Positions 54,191 to 64,000 of a stretch of 64,000 nt of DNA are shown piece by piece. The notes beneath the pieces are model-generated. The model had not been told where the DNA came from, made no database searches, and was given only the letters and a program-made list of their open reading frames with translations. A program made the translations under genes and the position numbers. This DNA is from Rapana venosa (taxonomy: Eukaryota; Mollusca; Gastropoda; Neogastropoda; Muricidae): NCBI GenBank assembly GCA_028751875.1, contig CM054157.1:1618246-1682245 (forward strand), written 5' to 3'. Every line of letters begins with the position of its first letter. The first letter of the stretch is position 1.

Positions 54191-57100
54191 TAGATAATAA
54201 TAATAATAATAATAATAAATGGAACTTATATAGCGCTGTATCTTGCACAGACAAATCAAAGCGCTTGCACTCAACTCATTCTTACACAGTCATGCAACCA
54301 ATAGCAAGTAATAGTTCTAACAAGTCCAAATGCACACACACACACACACACAGGTTATACACATTGGCAAGGTGATGGAAATCTTTGGCTGTTGAAAAGC
54401 AGGATTGCTATAAATAAACGGGAGATGAAATTTCTTAGGTTTCTGAGAAACAAATATTCTTGAGGCCAGATATAAAATGCACAAAAAGGTCTTTTGGGCG
54501 AAGAAAGATAGGGAGGGCAATTCCAAATCGATGGACCAGAAACAGAAAAGAGCGAACGCCAACAGTGGACTGGTTGAATCTAGGTAATTTTTTTTGGGGG
54601 TAAAAGCAAACAAGTTTCTGCAGCAGAAGAGTCGAAGGGAACGAGAAGGGGTGTATCAGTGGAGACATTCACAGAGGTAGGAGGGTGCTTTTTGTGGAGA
54701 CATTTGTAACAGAGGGTACTGTCTTATATTTAATTCTTTGTGCACAGGCAGCCAGTGGAGAGAGCAGCAAGAGGTTGAGGGGTAAATTGCTCAGATTTTT
54801 TTCTTGATGATGCTGGTAGGACCAGCCAAAAGAGAATTACATTAGTCTATAAACGTGAAAGAATGAGAGATGTGACGAGCTTGGAGAAGTTGCATCAGTG
54901 GACGAGATGACTGCCAATCGCGTCTTAAGCGCCGTAATTGATAGTAGCAAGACGGGCAGTCTGGGTGACTGAATTTTTTCATAGAGAGTGTGTTGTCAAG
55001 AACACTCCTAAAACTCACAAGTTGACAAAGGAACTGACGTATTGCCGAAATTCTATTGAAGTTTTTGCGATAAGGAAAGTTTAATGTTGGGTCCCTATAG
55101 CATGGCTTCGGTTTTATCGCATTAAGTTGTAACTTGTTCTGAGTCAACAGTTTTGAATGTCTGAAGGCAGTAGGACATATTGTCAGGAGGGAATGCAAGT
55201 TTTCAACAGTATCACTGCACTGAAGTGAGTATCATCGGCATAGAAATGGATGATCAATATGGTGGTTTGTTTATTATATGTGAGAGTGGAAGCATGTAGA
55301 GAGTAAAGAAGAACAGGCCCATGACTGATCCCTGCGGGACTCACATTCCATTAATAAAGGTTTTGATTGAATTTTGTTTACCACTTTCGAAACCTGTCTG
55401 TGTGGTATGAAGTAAACAGATGAGGGCTGTGCCGTTAAATACCAAAACGTATTGTGGAGCGAAGAAAGAAGATTGAGGGATCTATGGTAACAAAGGCTGC
55501 AGATAAGTCCAAGAAATGAGGAGGGAGATTTTTCCTGCAATCAGAAAGCAAGTAGAAGTGTATCTACAGTGTGGACTAGGGTGGTTTTCGGTGCTGTGTT
55601 TGGGGTGGGGCGATAGGCAGTTGAAAAGTGGGGAAGGAGACATTGGAATGAAGGTGACGGTTTGATCTTTTGAGAACGACTTTTCATCTAGTACTTTAGA
55701 GACAAAGGTAATTTGAACAGGCCTAAAATGACTTTTCAGAAGGTTGGGGCGTCGAGGTCGTGCTTTTCAGTAGAGGGTGTACTATTGCTGGTTTTAAAGA
55801 GCTGAGAAAATTTCCTGACACAAGAGAAAATGAGTTTACTATTTTAGTGATAATAGGAATAAGTTGTGGAAGGCATTGTGAGAAAACAGGAGCAGGATGG
55901 GATCAAGGTCGCATGATTTATAGTCAATAATTTCCTTCAAAATTGTCATGATTCTTTTTCACTTGTGGGATGGAAGGAAAGAGAGGAGTGCCATGAACTG
56001 GGGATCAGGAGCGCTGCTGGAATTGAGTCCGTCCAGTCTGGACGTATGTTATCGAAACTTTGGTCAGAGAAGAAGGCAGAAAATATGGAGTGGAAGTTCA
56101 AACAGAGGCTGTGGGTGTTAGGAGAGGAATTGTTTTGCAATCCAAGGAGATTTGATGTGAGGGAAAAAAAAGATTTTATGATGTAGCACAGAGAACTTGG
56201 AAGAGTAGTAGTCTGTCTTTGCTGAATGGATAAGATTTGACTTTGTTTTATTTGTTTTCGGAAAAGCTGTTTGTTGATTTCGGTTTTTGGACTTCCGCCA
56301 CTGCCGTCTAGTTGCCCCGTTTGCGCTCGCTATCAGATGTCTTTGGATACCACGGCGCACAGGGTCTATCAGGGTGGAGATGGTCCATAGGAGGGCATGC
56401 TCATCAAGCAGTTGGCGAGAATAGTGTTATAGAGATCAAGAGGTCAGTGTGGGTCAGAGGTTTGTGAAAAACGTTCGAAGCTTGTGAAGAGAAGGTATGA
56501 ATGTCTAAGGCCTTAAGATTGCGACGAGTAAATATTTCTTCTTTCTGACAGGTTTTGGATTTTAAGATGGAAAAGAATGGCGGAATGATCAAATGGCAGT
56601 TCGTCAGTGACAAAACAGATGTACAAGATTAAATGAAGCATTAGTAATATCCAGTCTAAAATATGACCAGATCGTGCGTTGCTTCGTTTACCTAGTTGAG
56701 AGAGGAATGGTCGACAGAGAAAGAGAAAGACGTTTTGACATCTGGATAAGACTGGTTTTCGAAATGGAATTAAGTAACCAAGAATTATAAGTTTAGTGGG
56801 AGAGAAGGCTGTAGTGGTCGAGGAGTGACCTGGAATCGTGTGAAAAAGAGATGTTTATGGTTGTTTTTACGGCTGGGAGGTGACGCAAAAGGCAGCAGAT
56901 AGTAATAGAGTGGCAGGTAAGTGAGATTGGATTTTCGCAAACTTCAAAGATTCATGTGAGACTGAAGTTGTGACTGAAAGAAAGAGACCGGTACCAATGA
57001 TTCTTTGAGAATGATGGCAATCCCACCATCCTCGAGAGAGTCGGGGGAAAGAAATAGTTTTATATCCAGGATGGAGTCAGCTGTTTTTTTGTGTTCATGG

Positions 57101-57400
57101 CCATGTGGTTTAAGCCAAGTTTCAGTGAGGAAGGTTTAAGTCAATGTTTTTTCAGAGATAAAATTCAGAAATGTATCGCTTTCCATTTGGAACAGAACAG
57201 ACTGCAACATGAACAAACAAACTTGAAGGGAGATTAAGGAGGTGGAGAGGTTTTTGAAGATGAAAGTGGTGAGTTTTGACAAGCATCAGAGGAAGAGGGA
57301 CGAAGGCGATGACGGAGATGCGCTAGCGAAGAACAGACAAGCAGTTTGGATGGTGAATCAGAGTAGAAGATGGTGAAAGAACTGTGCTAATCAGGGATTC
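54191..57400 (-). mobile_element. LINE family 3, nearly full length, frameshifted
   Basis: From 5' to 3' on the minus strand: endonuclease-type FLTETWLKPHGHEH (about 57133-57090), then GGIAIILKES. The reverse transcriptase shows VPQGSVMG (about 55345-55320), FYADDTHF with catalytic YADD at 55231-55242, and CPTAFRHSKLLTQNKLQLNA. The C-terminal region follows and the 3' end is a TATATAGCGCT motif with (TAA)n. Numerous indels and stops make it non-functional. CR1/L2-like placement is by motif only. Confidence 0.85.
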
Positions 57401-58150
57401 AGTGTTTTGAAACACATCATGATATACACAATCACATCATCAGAACAAAAACAACATTATAGTCCCAAACAACAGAACAGTGAACAGCTGAAGGGCGGGT
57501 GGACGGCAGATGGGGAAAGAAGGTTGTCAGTGGTAACAGAAGTGACAGGTCAAGGTGAGGGGGAGACACGGAGAGGGAACCCTACCACTGGCGATGACGT
57601 CGGCCTCTGCCCTGTCTGGTTTTGCAGCGATGACTGCTAAGTGTGTGATATGCTGCTTAATATCAGGAGCAAGCGGTATTGTAATTGACAAAATTCAGTG
57701 CGAGCATAGCTCTAGATGTCTGCGCTTCTCACTGCCATGGTAGCGAACCAACACACACTAGACTAGATTGATTGGGGTTGTGTCAGTTGTCTTGAATCAC
57801 ATGCAATTTGTTGAACCGGCAGCAGGTCAGATTAAAATGGGTCACAAAGAACCAGCACAGTCAGGTAAACACAATTCATAAGTCGTAATCGAAATTTTTT
57901 GAACAAATTCAAACAAAAATGAAAATTATAAATCGAAATATCTCAAAAAGTAGATAACAACAAGGAAAAATGTTCTGACCAAATAACTCAGGGTGAAAAC
58001 ACGAACAAGAAGATGCAAAAATCTCTGGAAAGGAAGCAGAAAAAAACACACATCCAGCATTCAAACACAGAGCCCCACACAGTGCTGCCGACAGGCGCAA
58101 AGGCAGATAAATCTCCAAGGGTGATGGGGGTAGTGTTTTTCACGGTGGCT
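57400..58150. other. Unassigned sequence
   Basis: No convincing gene. A short frame at 57407-57640 has no recognised similarity. Confidence 0.5.
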
Positions 58151-58159
58151 GTATTTCAT

Positions 58160-58285
58160 GGTTGTTGTTGTTGCTGCTGCTGCTGCCGTTGTTGTTGTTG
58201 CTGCTGCTGCTGCCGTTGTTGTTGTTGTTGCTGCTGCTGCCGTTGTTGTTGTGCTGCTGCTGTAGTTATTGTTGTGGTTGTTCTT
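58160..58285. repeat. CTG/TTG trinucleotide repeat
   Basis: GTTGTTGTTGCTGCTGCTGC and CCGTTGTTG repeated about three times; yields cysteine, leucine and threonine homopolymer frames that are not genes. Confidence 0.95.
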
Positions 58286-58765
58286 GTTGTCCTTCACCTC
58301 TTTTTTCTCCTCCTCCTCCTCCTCCTTCTCCTCATCCTCCTTTTCCTCCTTCTCCTATTCTCTCTTCCTTCTCCTCTCCTCCTCCTACTCTTCCCATTCC
58401 TCTTTCTTTTCCCCATGCCCTCCTCCTCTTTCTTTTTCTCACCTTTCCTTCCCTTTTCTCCTCCTGCTCCTCCTGCTGCAGCGCCTTCTTCTCCGTCTCT
58501 TTCCTTCTCCTCCTTCCTCTCTTCCTGCTCCTCCTCTCTTCTTCTTCATCTTTCTTCTTCCCGCAATTCTCCTCCTCCTCTTTCTCTTTCTCCCTCCAAT
58601 CTCCTCCTCCTCCTCCACCCTTCTTGTTCTTGTTCCTTTCTTCTTCATTCTTCTTTCTTCTTCTTCTCTGGTCTCTTCCTTCCCCTGCTCCGTGTGCTAT
58701 CTTCGTCTCTTCTTCTTCTTCTGTTCTCTGTTTTCCTCTTTACTTCCACTTCCCTTTGTGCTATG
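58286..58765. repeat. 480-bp polypyrimidine tract
   Basis: The + strand is nearly all C and T (CTCCTC, TTCTTC, TCCTTT words) with very few purines. Confidence 0.95.
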
Positions 58766-59247
58766 TAAGCCTGAATGACTGAAGCAGACGGCGTTCAGAG
58801 GCCCAGCATTGTTGGGTGCAGTGTGAGATGTGTTTGTGCACATCGGATCGACAAACCACTCATACCAATCACATCAGGGTGAGGACAAATAGCAGTCTTG
58901 TTTCCCCAGGGAAAAGTGTATCGACCTTTTCACGGCCTGCATGTGGGCTGTCCTCTTAGTGACGAGCCTTGCTCTCACTGCATGAACATTAGCCACTAAA
59001 ACCGCTTTTGGGGAGCTCCCGACACAAACGTGAATGTGGGCATGTATACACAATTATTATGAGGGTAAACGTGAGTTTGTGGATACATACACGTGCGTGC
59101 GCCTAAACATGTTCTAAAAAGCTCATGCATGCACGTGTGCGTGCATGCATACACAATTGCGCGCACGCACGCACGCGCCCATACCCTCACGCGCACACAT
59201 ATACAAACAGCAGTGCACGCGCGCGCGTGCACGCACACACACATTAC

Positions 59248-59333
59248 TTTGAGTCAATAGATTATTATAACTGATGTTTGCTTTGTTGTGTCAAATGTTT
59301 ACCTTATTTTATGGCAATAAAATATTCTGAATA
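59248..59333 (+). mobile_element. Retroelement Y 3' end, copy 3
   Basis: TTATAACTGATGTTTGCTTT, TTGTGTCAAATG and GGCAATAAAATATTCTGAAT, followed by a poly-C run. Confidence 0.65.
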
Positions 59334-59336
59334 TCG

Positions 59337-59367
<31 letters not shown>
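59337..59367. repeat. Poly-C run
   Basis: About 30 C right after the element Y terminus. Confidence 0.95.
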
Positions 59368-60192
59368 ACACACCACACACACACACTTATGCGTGAACAC
59401 ACACATGCGTGCAAATACACGTGCGCGCTAACGTTCTTGTATTGTTCGTGACATGGCAGCCTTTAACAGTAAATTCACAGTCGCACAAGTTTTGCTTTTA
59501 GAAAAGTTTATCAGTATTCTGTTGTACACAAGAACCAACTCTTTACTTCAAGGCCCTCACTTTATCATTTTCCCTCCCTCTGTCCCCACCCCCTGTCTGC
59601 TAACCCCTTAAAGTGAAACAGACGTGGACATGGAAGACACACATCAACAACATACTAACCAACCAGATGAATCCGTAAGATAGAGGTACCTTCCAAACCT
59701 AGCCACTCCTCCATTGAAAAGACCGCCAGAGAGTGTTTTTTCTCGATTTCTTTTGTACACGTATATGTTAATTCATGTTCACATCATGATGGAAAAGATG
59801 AAAAGTAGTTTTCCTTGAACCAGCACAGAGGAAAAGCTTGTGGTTTGTAGGGGTAGAAACAGGGTGAGGGAGTTCCTCAGTCACCTGGAACAGGAGAGTG
59901 GAAGGGGCAACTCTCTGTGTGTGCGTATAATGTGTGTGTGTGCGTGCGTGTGTGTGTGTGCGCGTGCACGCGCGCGTGTGTGTATGTATGTGTGCGTGTG
60001 TCTGTCTGTGTGTTTCTTTGTCTCTGTCTCTATCTATGCCTCTCTCTGCCTCCGAGTGTGTGTGTGAGAAAGTCAAAACCAAAGTTTTATTGAAAGATTG
60101 AAATTTAGCTAAGTAACGCAATCGCTTTTGTCTTTTTTTCATCGAGCCATCCATCTAAAAATGCAGGAAAATAAACAAAAGAAAGGGAAAAA

Positions 60193-61292
60193 CAACACTG
60201 AACAGAGAAACATATGACTGACAGTCAACACTGAACAGAGAAACATATGACTGACAGTCAACACTGAACAGAGAAACAAACATATCACTGACAGTCAACA
60301 CTGAACAGAGAAACAAACAAATAGATCACTGCCAGTAACACTGAACAGAGAAACAAACAAATAGATCACTGCCAGTCAACACTGAACAGAGAAACAAACA
60401 AACATATGACTGACAGTCAACACAGAACAGAGAAACAAACATATCACTGACAATCAACACTGAGCAGAGAAACAAACATATCACTGACAATCCACACTGA
60501 GCAGAGAAACAAACATATCACTGACAATCAACACTGAACAGAGAAACAAACATATCACTGACAATCAACACTGGACACAGAAACAAACATATCACTGACA
60601 ATCAACACTGAACAGAGATACAAACATCACTGACAGTCAACACTGAACAGAGATACAAACATCACTGACAGTCAACACTGAACAGAGAAACAAACGAACA
60701 AACAGACATATCACTGACAGTCAACACAGAACAGAGAAACAAACATATCACTGACAGTCAACACTGAACAGAGAAACAAACATCACTGACAGTCAACACA
60801 GAACAGAGAAACAAACAAACATATCACTGACAGTCAACCCTGAACAGAGAAACAAACATCACTGACAGTCAACACTGAACAGAGAAATAAACATATCGCT
60901 GACAGTCAACACTGAACAGAGAAACAAATGTCATTGACAGTCAACACAGAACAGAGAAACAAACAAACGTATCACTGACAGATAGCACAGAACAGAGAAA
61001 CAAACAAATATATTACTGTTATTCAACTCAGAGCAGAGAAACAAACAAACATATCACTGACAGTCAACACTGAACAGAGAAACAAACATATCACTGACAG
61101 TCAACACAGAACAGAGAAACAAACATATCACTGACAGTCAACACAGAACAGAGAAACAAACATATCACTGACAATCAACACTGAACAGAGAAACAAACAA
61201 ACATATCACTGACAGTCAACACTGAACAGAGAAACAAACATATCACTGACAGTCAACACTGAACAGAGAAACAAACAAACATATCACTGACA
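60193..61292. repeat. 37-bp minisatellite, about 28 copies
   Basis: Units AACACTGAACAGAGAAACAA then ACATATCACTGACAGTC. Variation is mostly presence or absence of AAAC/CATA blocks and T/A changes (CACTGAAC/CACAGAAC). Confidence 0.96.
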
Positions 61293-61399
61293 GTATCTTA
61301 GTCTCACATCAACCATGTAGGGTGAGCGTGCCTGCAATAACTAACTTAAAAAAAAATCTTTTTTTGGTGGGTGTGAGTGTGTAGCTTGTGCACGCATGG

Positions 61400-61535
61400 T
61401 GTGTGTTTTGTGTGTGTGTGTGTGTGTGTGTGTGCGCGTGTGTGCGTGCGTGTGGTGTGTGTGTGTGTGTGTATGTGTGTGTGAACAGAACATGTGGTTC
61501 GTGCGTGTGTATGCGTGTGTGTGTGTGTGTGTGTG
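61400..61535. repeat. (TG)n array
   Basis: TG and TGCG repeats in three blocks. Confidence 0.95.
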
Positions 61536-61669
61536 TAACATTTTTTCCCAGAAACAAAAACGAAGTGGCGGAAGGGGATGTTTACAAGACACAAATTCAA
61601 TGTTTACAGCAAAGTTACGATCTGCGACAAGGAGCCTGTGTTACTCCTTTTTACAGATTTTACAGATGG

Positions 61670-61672
61670 GGT

Positions 61673-61753
<81 letters not shown>
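61670..61753. repeat. Poly-G run (about 80)
   Basis: Longest homopolymer of the window; true length uncertain. It creates false polyglycine and polyproline frames. Confidence 0.95.
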
Positions 61754-61754
<1 letters not shown>

Positions 61755-61924
61755 AAAGGTGGGAAACCTGTGGTGTCGTTTAAGGGTTTCTTGTCGAAAT
61801 AACGGGGTTTAAAACGTTTTGGCGTAATTGCTAACAAAAGTAACGGGAATAATTTTAAATCGCGTTATTGTCAAAGCACAAACTTGAACATGCCCCAAAT
61901 AAATGTGGAATTTTAAAAAAAAAT

Positions 61925-62035
61925 CAGAAAATTATCTAATCAGAATGCAACTACCCAACGTCGCAAAAACATGGCATACAGCTAATATCACCAGTGGCGA
62001 ACCTCGAACTCACCAAAGGAACGTAAAAAAGCAAT
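61925..62035 (+). mobile_element. Possible tail C SINE fragment
   Basis: CAGAATGCAACTACC, ACCAGTGGCGAACCTCGAAC and ACCAAAGGAACGTAAAAAAG resemble tail C with many substitutions. Confidence 0.4.
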
Positions 62036-63082
62036 AACAACAGAATATTTAATAAACTCGGCTCAAAACCCGAACGTGAACAAATTCTCCCTTACCAAAT
62101 GATACGAGGATACCTACCACCTAGCATGTCACAACAGAAGTTTCCAGACCAGGGGAGGGTTCTTATAAAATTTTTAAAAAAGATCGGCTGAAGACCCTCC
62201 CCTTCACGATCACACAACCCTCTTATGGACACAAAAGAGGTCACCTGGACAGAGGCACAGGACGACAAACAGGATGAATAAAGATGGGTGGGACATAACA
62301 CAGATTTAGGTTGCACTCAGGGTGACTCTACGCGTCTTCCCACAATGCATCCCTTCCTTCTTTCTCCTGTTCCCCTCCCCCCCCCCCCCCCAACACCCCC
62401 TCCTCCCCTTCCCTGTTCATTTCCCTCTTACAAGCCTCCACCCCCACCCATCCCCACCCCCTCCTATTTCACTGTCTTTAATCCCAACCGATTATCCTAC
62501 ATTTCATACTCCCCTTCTACCCTTTCCCTTCTACACCCCCACCTCCCTCCGTCCGTTCCACCCATCCACCATCTTCCCTGCCCCTCCCCCCCCCCCCCCC
62601 CCCATTCCCTCCCCTGTTTAAAAAAATATATTTATTATATCTTCTCTAAGGCACACGTTTAGTCCATGCCTCTGAAGTCTAGGTAGATAGTGGTGACGTC
62701 ATTTTTTCAGATCCTCGATTATCTTTTAACCCAAAAAACCGACAACATTAAGCAGCTGACCTCCATGAACTCTACACTTAACCTTCAGACCTCAGGACCC
62801 CCCCCCCCCCAAGGACCCCCCCCCCACCCCCCCCCCCCCCCAATCCCCTTGCCTGGGCAAGATTTGGTTTGGCAAGTGAGGTCATACTAAGCCGACCTTA
62901 GGATGGAACATAAATATTACATCCTCCCTCCATAACCGCCATCCCACCAGTTTTCCATCATCGTGTCATAAGTGTTATTGCTCTTTGAAAATGGAGAATA
63001 ATGAACCATGAGAGAGAGAGTGTGTGTGTATGTGTATGCACGCGCGCGTGTGTGACGCTGCAAGAGAGAGAGAGAGAGAGAG

Positions 63083-63116
<34 letters not shown>

Positions 63117-64000
63117 TGTGTACGCAAGAAAAAGAAGAAAAACTACACTTTACAGTCTTTTAAAAAATGGTGACAGTGTGGTGACAGGAAACACGGAAGA
63201 TAATAAACATCCATTAAAACAAACCATAAACATAATCCTGACAGGAGTATTTTCACCCTTGCACAAGTCATAATTATCACAAAAAACAGCGTGTACTGAA
63301 CTCAAAAGCGTAGAGAGCAGGTCTTTCTCCGCATACATTTATTCAATATTAACAATAACAAAACGGCAACAAAAAAGCGACAATTGACCTTGTGGCCAGC
63401 TGAATTTGTTTTCTTTAACAATGCACGGGTCCTGTACACTACAGCTCTCTGTGTTGAAATGTCCATTTGTATTTTGGAGGTGCTGCTGTTAAAAATGCTT
63501 CGCTGAACTTGAACAGGTTTGGGGTGTTTTTTGTACACAAAAATGTGCCATAATTATGGCTGTATTTTGGCTTCAGGAAATAGAGCAGGGCTGAATGAAT
63601 AATGTAAGAAAGACAGAAGTGGTCTTAACCGCCCGACTGCTTGCACGGTGCTGATGAGCTTACGCATGTATGTTTGTTTATGAAGAGACTGGAAAAGGAC
63701 AGAAAAATGAAGGGGTGCCCTCTTTGTTTGTGTTGCATGTATTCATTCTCAGGTAATGAGAACAAGAATATAAAAAATAATGCGTACAGGAAGAGCTGAG
63801 CTAGCTATGTAGCTCTTGTGGACCTGTAAGTTTTCTGCTTGTAAGCTACACAAATGTTATCGTTTTCCAAAGTCATTTTTAAAGGGGCTTGAAAAGGAAA
63901 GGAGAAAATTTATTTTCCTTTAAATGCATCAACATTCCCTCCAACGCTCACCAAAGACCCACAGAACGCTTTAAATTTAGGGCGTGGGAAGGGGGGGGGG
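62036..64000. other. Unassigned right end
   Basis: No gene recognised. Poly-C runs at 62380-62391, 62585-62603 and 62798-62843, GA/TG repeats at 63015-63115, and AT-rich unique sequence to the end. Small open frames have no known similarity. Confidence 0.5.

Larger units (their letters stand above)
58770..60190. other. Unassigned sequence with CA/CG-rich simple repeats
   Basis: Mixed CACGCACG/GCGCGC repeats at 59090-59245 and TGCGTGCG at 59930-60010. No gene seen. Confidence 0.55.

Noticed and set aside
58013..58782. Large leucine/serine/cysteine frames and an arginine/lysine-rich minus-strand frame
   Set aside because: CTG/TTG and polypyrimidine tract translation.
60193..61292. CRISPR-like regular repeat array
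   Set aside because: Units are contiguous and variable with no unique spacers, and the DNA is eukaryotic; it is a minisatellite.
61388..61837. Polyglycine or polyproline proteins
   Set aside because: Products of an 80-base poly-G run and TG repeats.

Overview
This is eukaryotic genomic DNA, most probably from a gastropod mollusc. The gene is split by long introns, every splice site fits GT/AG, and the introns are full of tRNA-headed SINEs, 5'-truncated APE-type LINEs, minisatellites and (TG)n/(CT)n microsatellites. The gastropod call rests on my recollection of similar SINEs and is an inference. Nothing looks bacterial or viral.

The only host gene I can support is a septin of the SEPT2 (catalytic) group on the + strand. 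Nine coding exons are visible: 3937-4042, 19938-20061, 21262-21396, 25058-25175, 27415-27516, 29080-29225, 32940-33047, 39176-39242 and 40369-40470. Their phases join without conflict (0-1, 1-2, 2-2, 2-0, 0-0, 0-2, 2-2, 2-0, 0-stop) into about 335 codons. They carry the polybasic alpha0 segment, the switch I threonine, the G3 DTPGFGD motif, the G4 AKAD motif, the septin unique element and a short C-terminal coiled coil. Two pieces are missing: the extreme N-terminus with the start codon, and the roughly 28-residue piece with the P-loop lysine/serine (GKST). The second should lie in the 15.9-kb first visible intron.

Layout. 1-3936: 5' intronic or upstream DNA with old SINEs and a 34-bp minisatellite. 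4043-19937: first visible intron, with a (TG)n array, SINEs, a segment of about 7.5 kb (6.85-14.4 kb) that looks like a corrupted consensus, and a nearly full-length reversed LINE inserted in a 44-bp minisatellite. 20-40.5 kb: the remaining exons, with SINEs or repeat arrays close to many splice sites. 40.5-50 kb: probable 3' UTR and downstream DNA, including a possible alternative proline-rich last exon and a 34-bp minisatellite. 50-57.4 kb: LINE fragments of three families, a 29-bp minisatellite and a full SINE. 57.4-64 kb: CTG/TTG and polypyrimidine tracts, a 1.1-kb 37-bp minisatellite, an 80-bp poly-G run and nothing recognisably coding.

The most interesting items are the missing P-loop exon, four G-quadruplex motifs in the last intron, a candidate alternative C-terminal exon, a duplicated splice acceptor with a LINE and its target-site duplication, and SINEs that mix heads and tails. 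I did not find a new multi-gene system. Repeat-element boundaries are estimates by eye, usually good to 5-20 bases.
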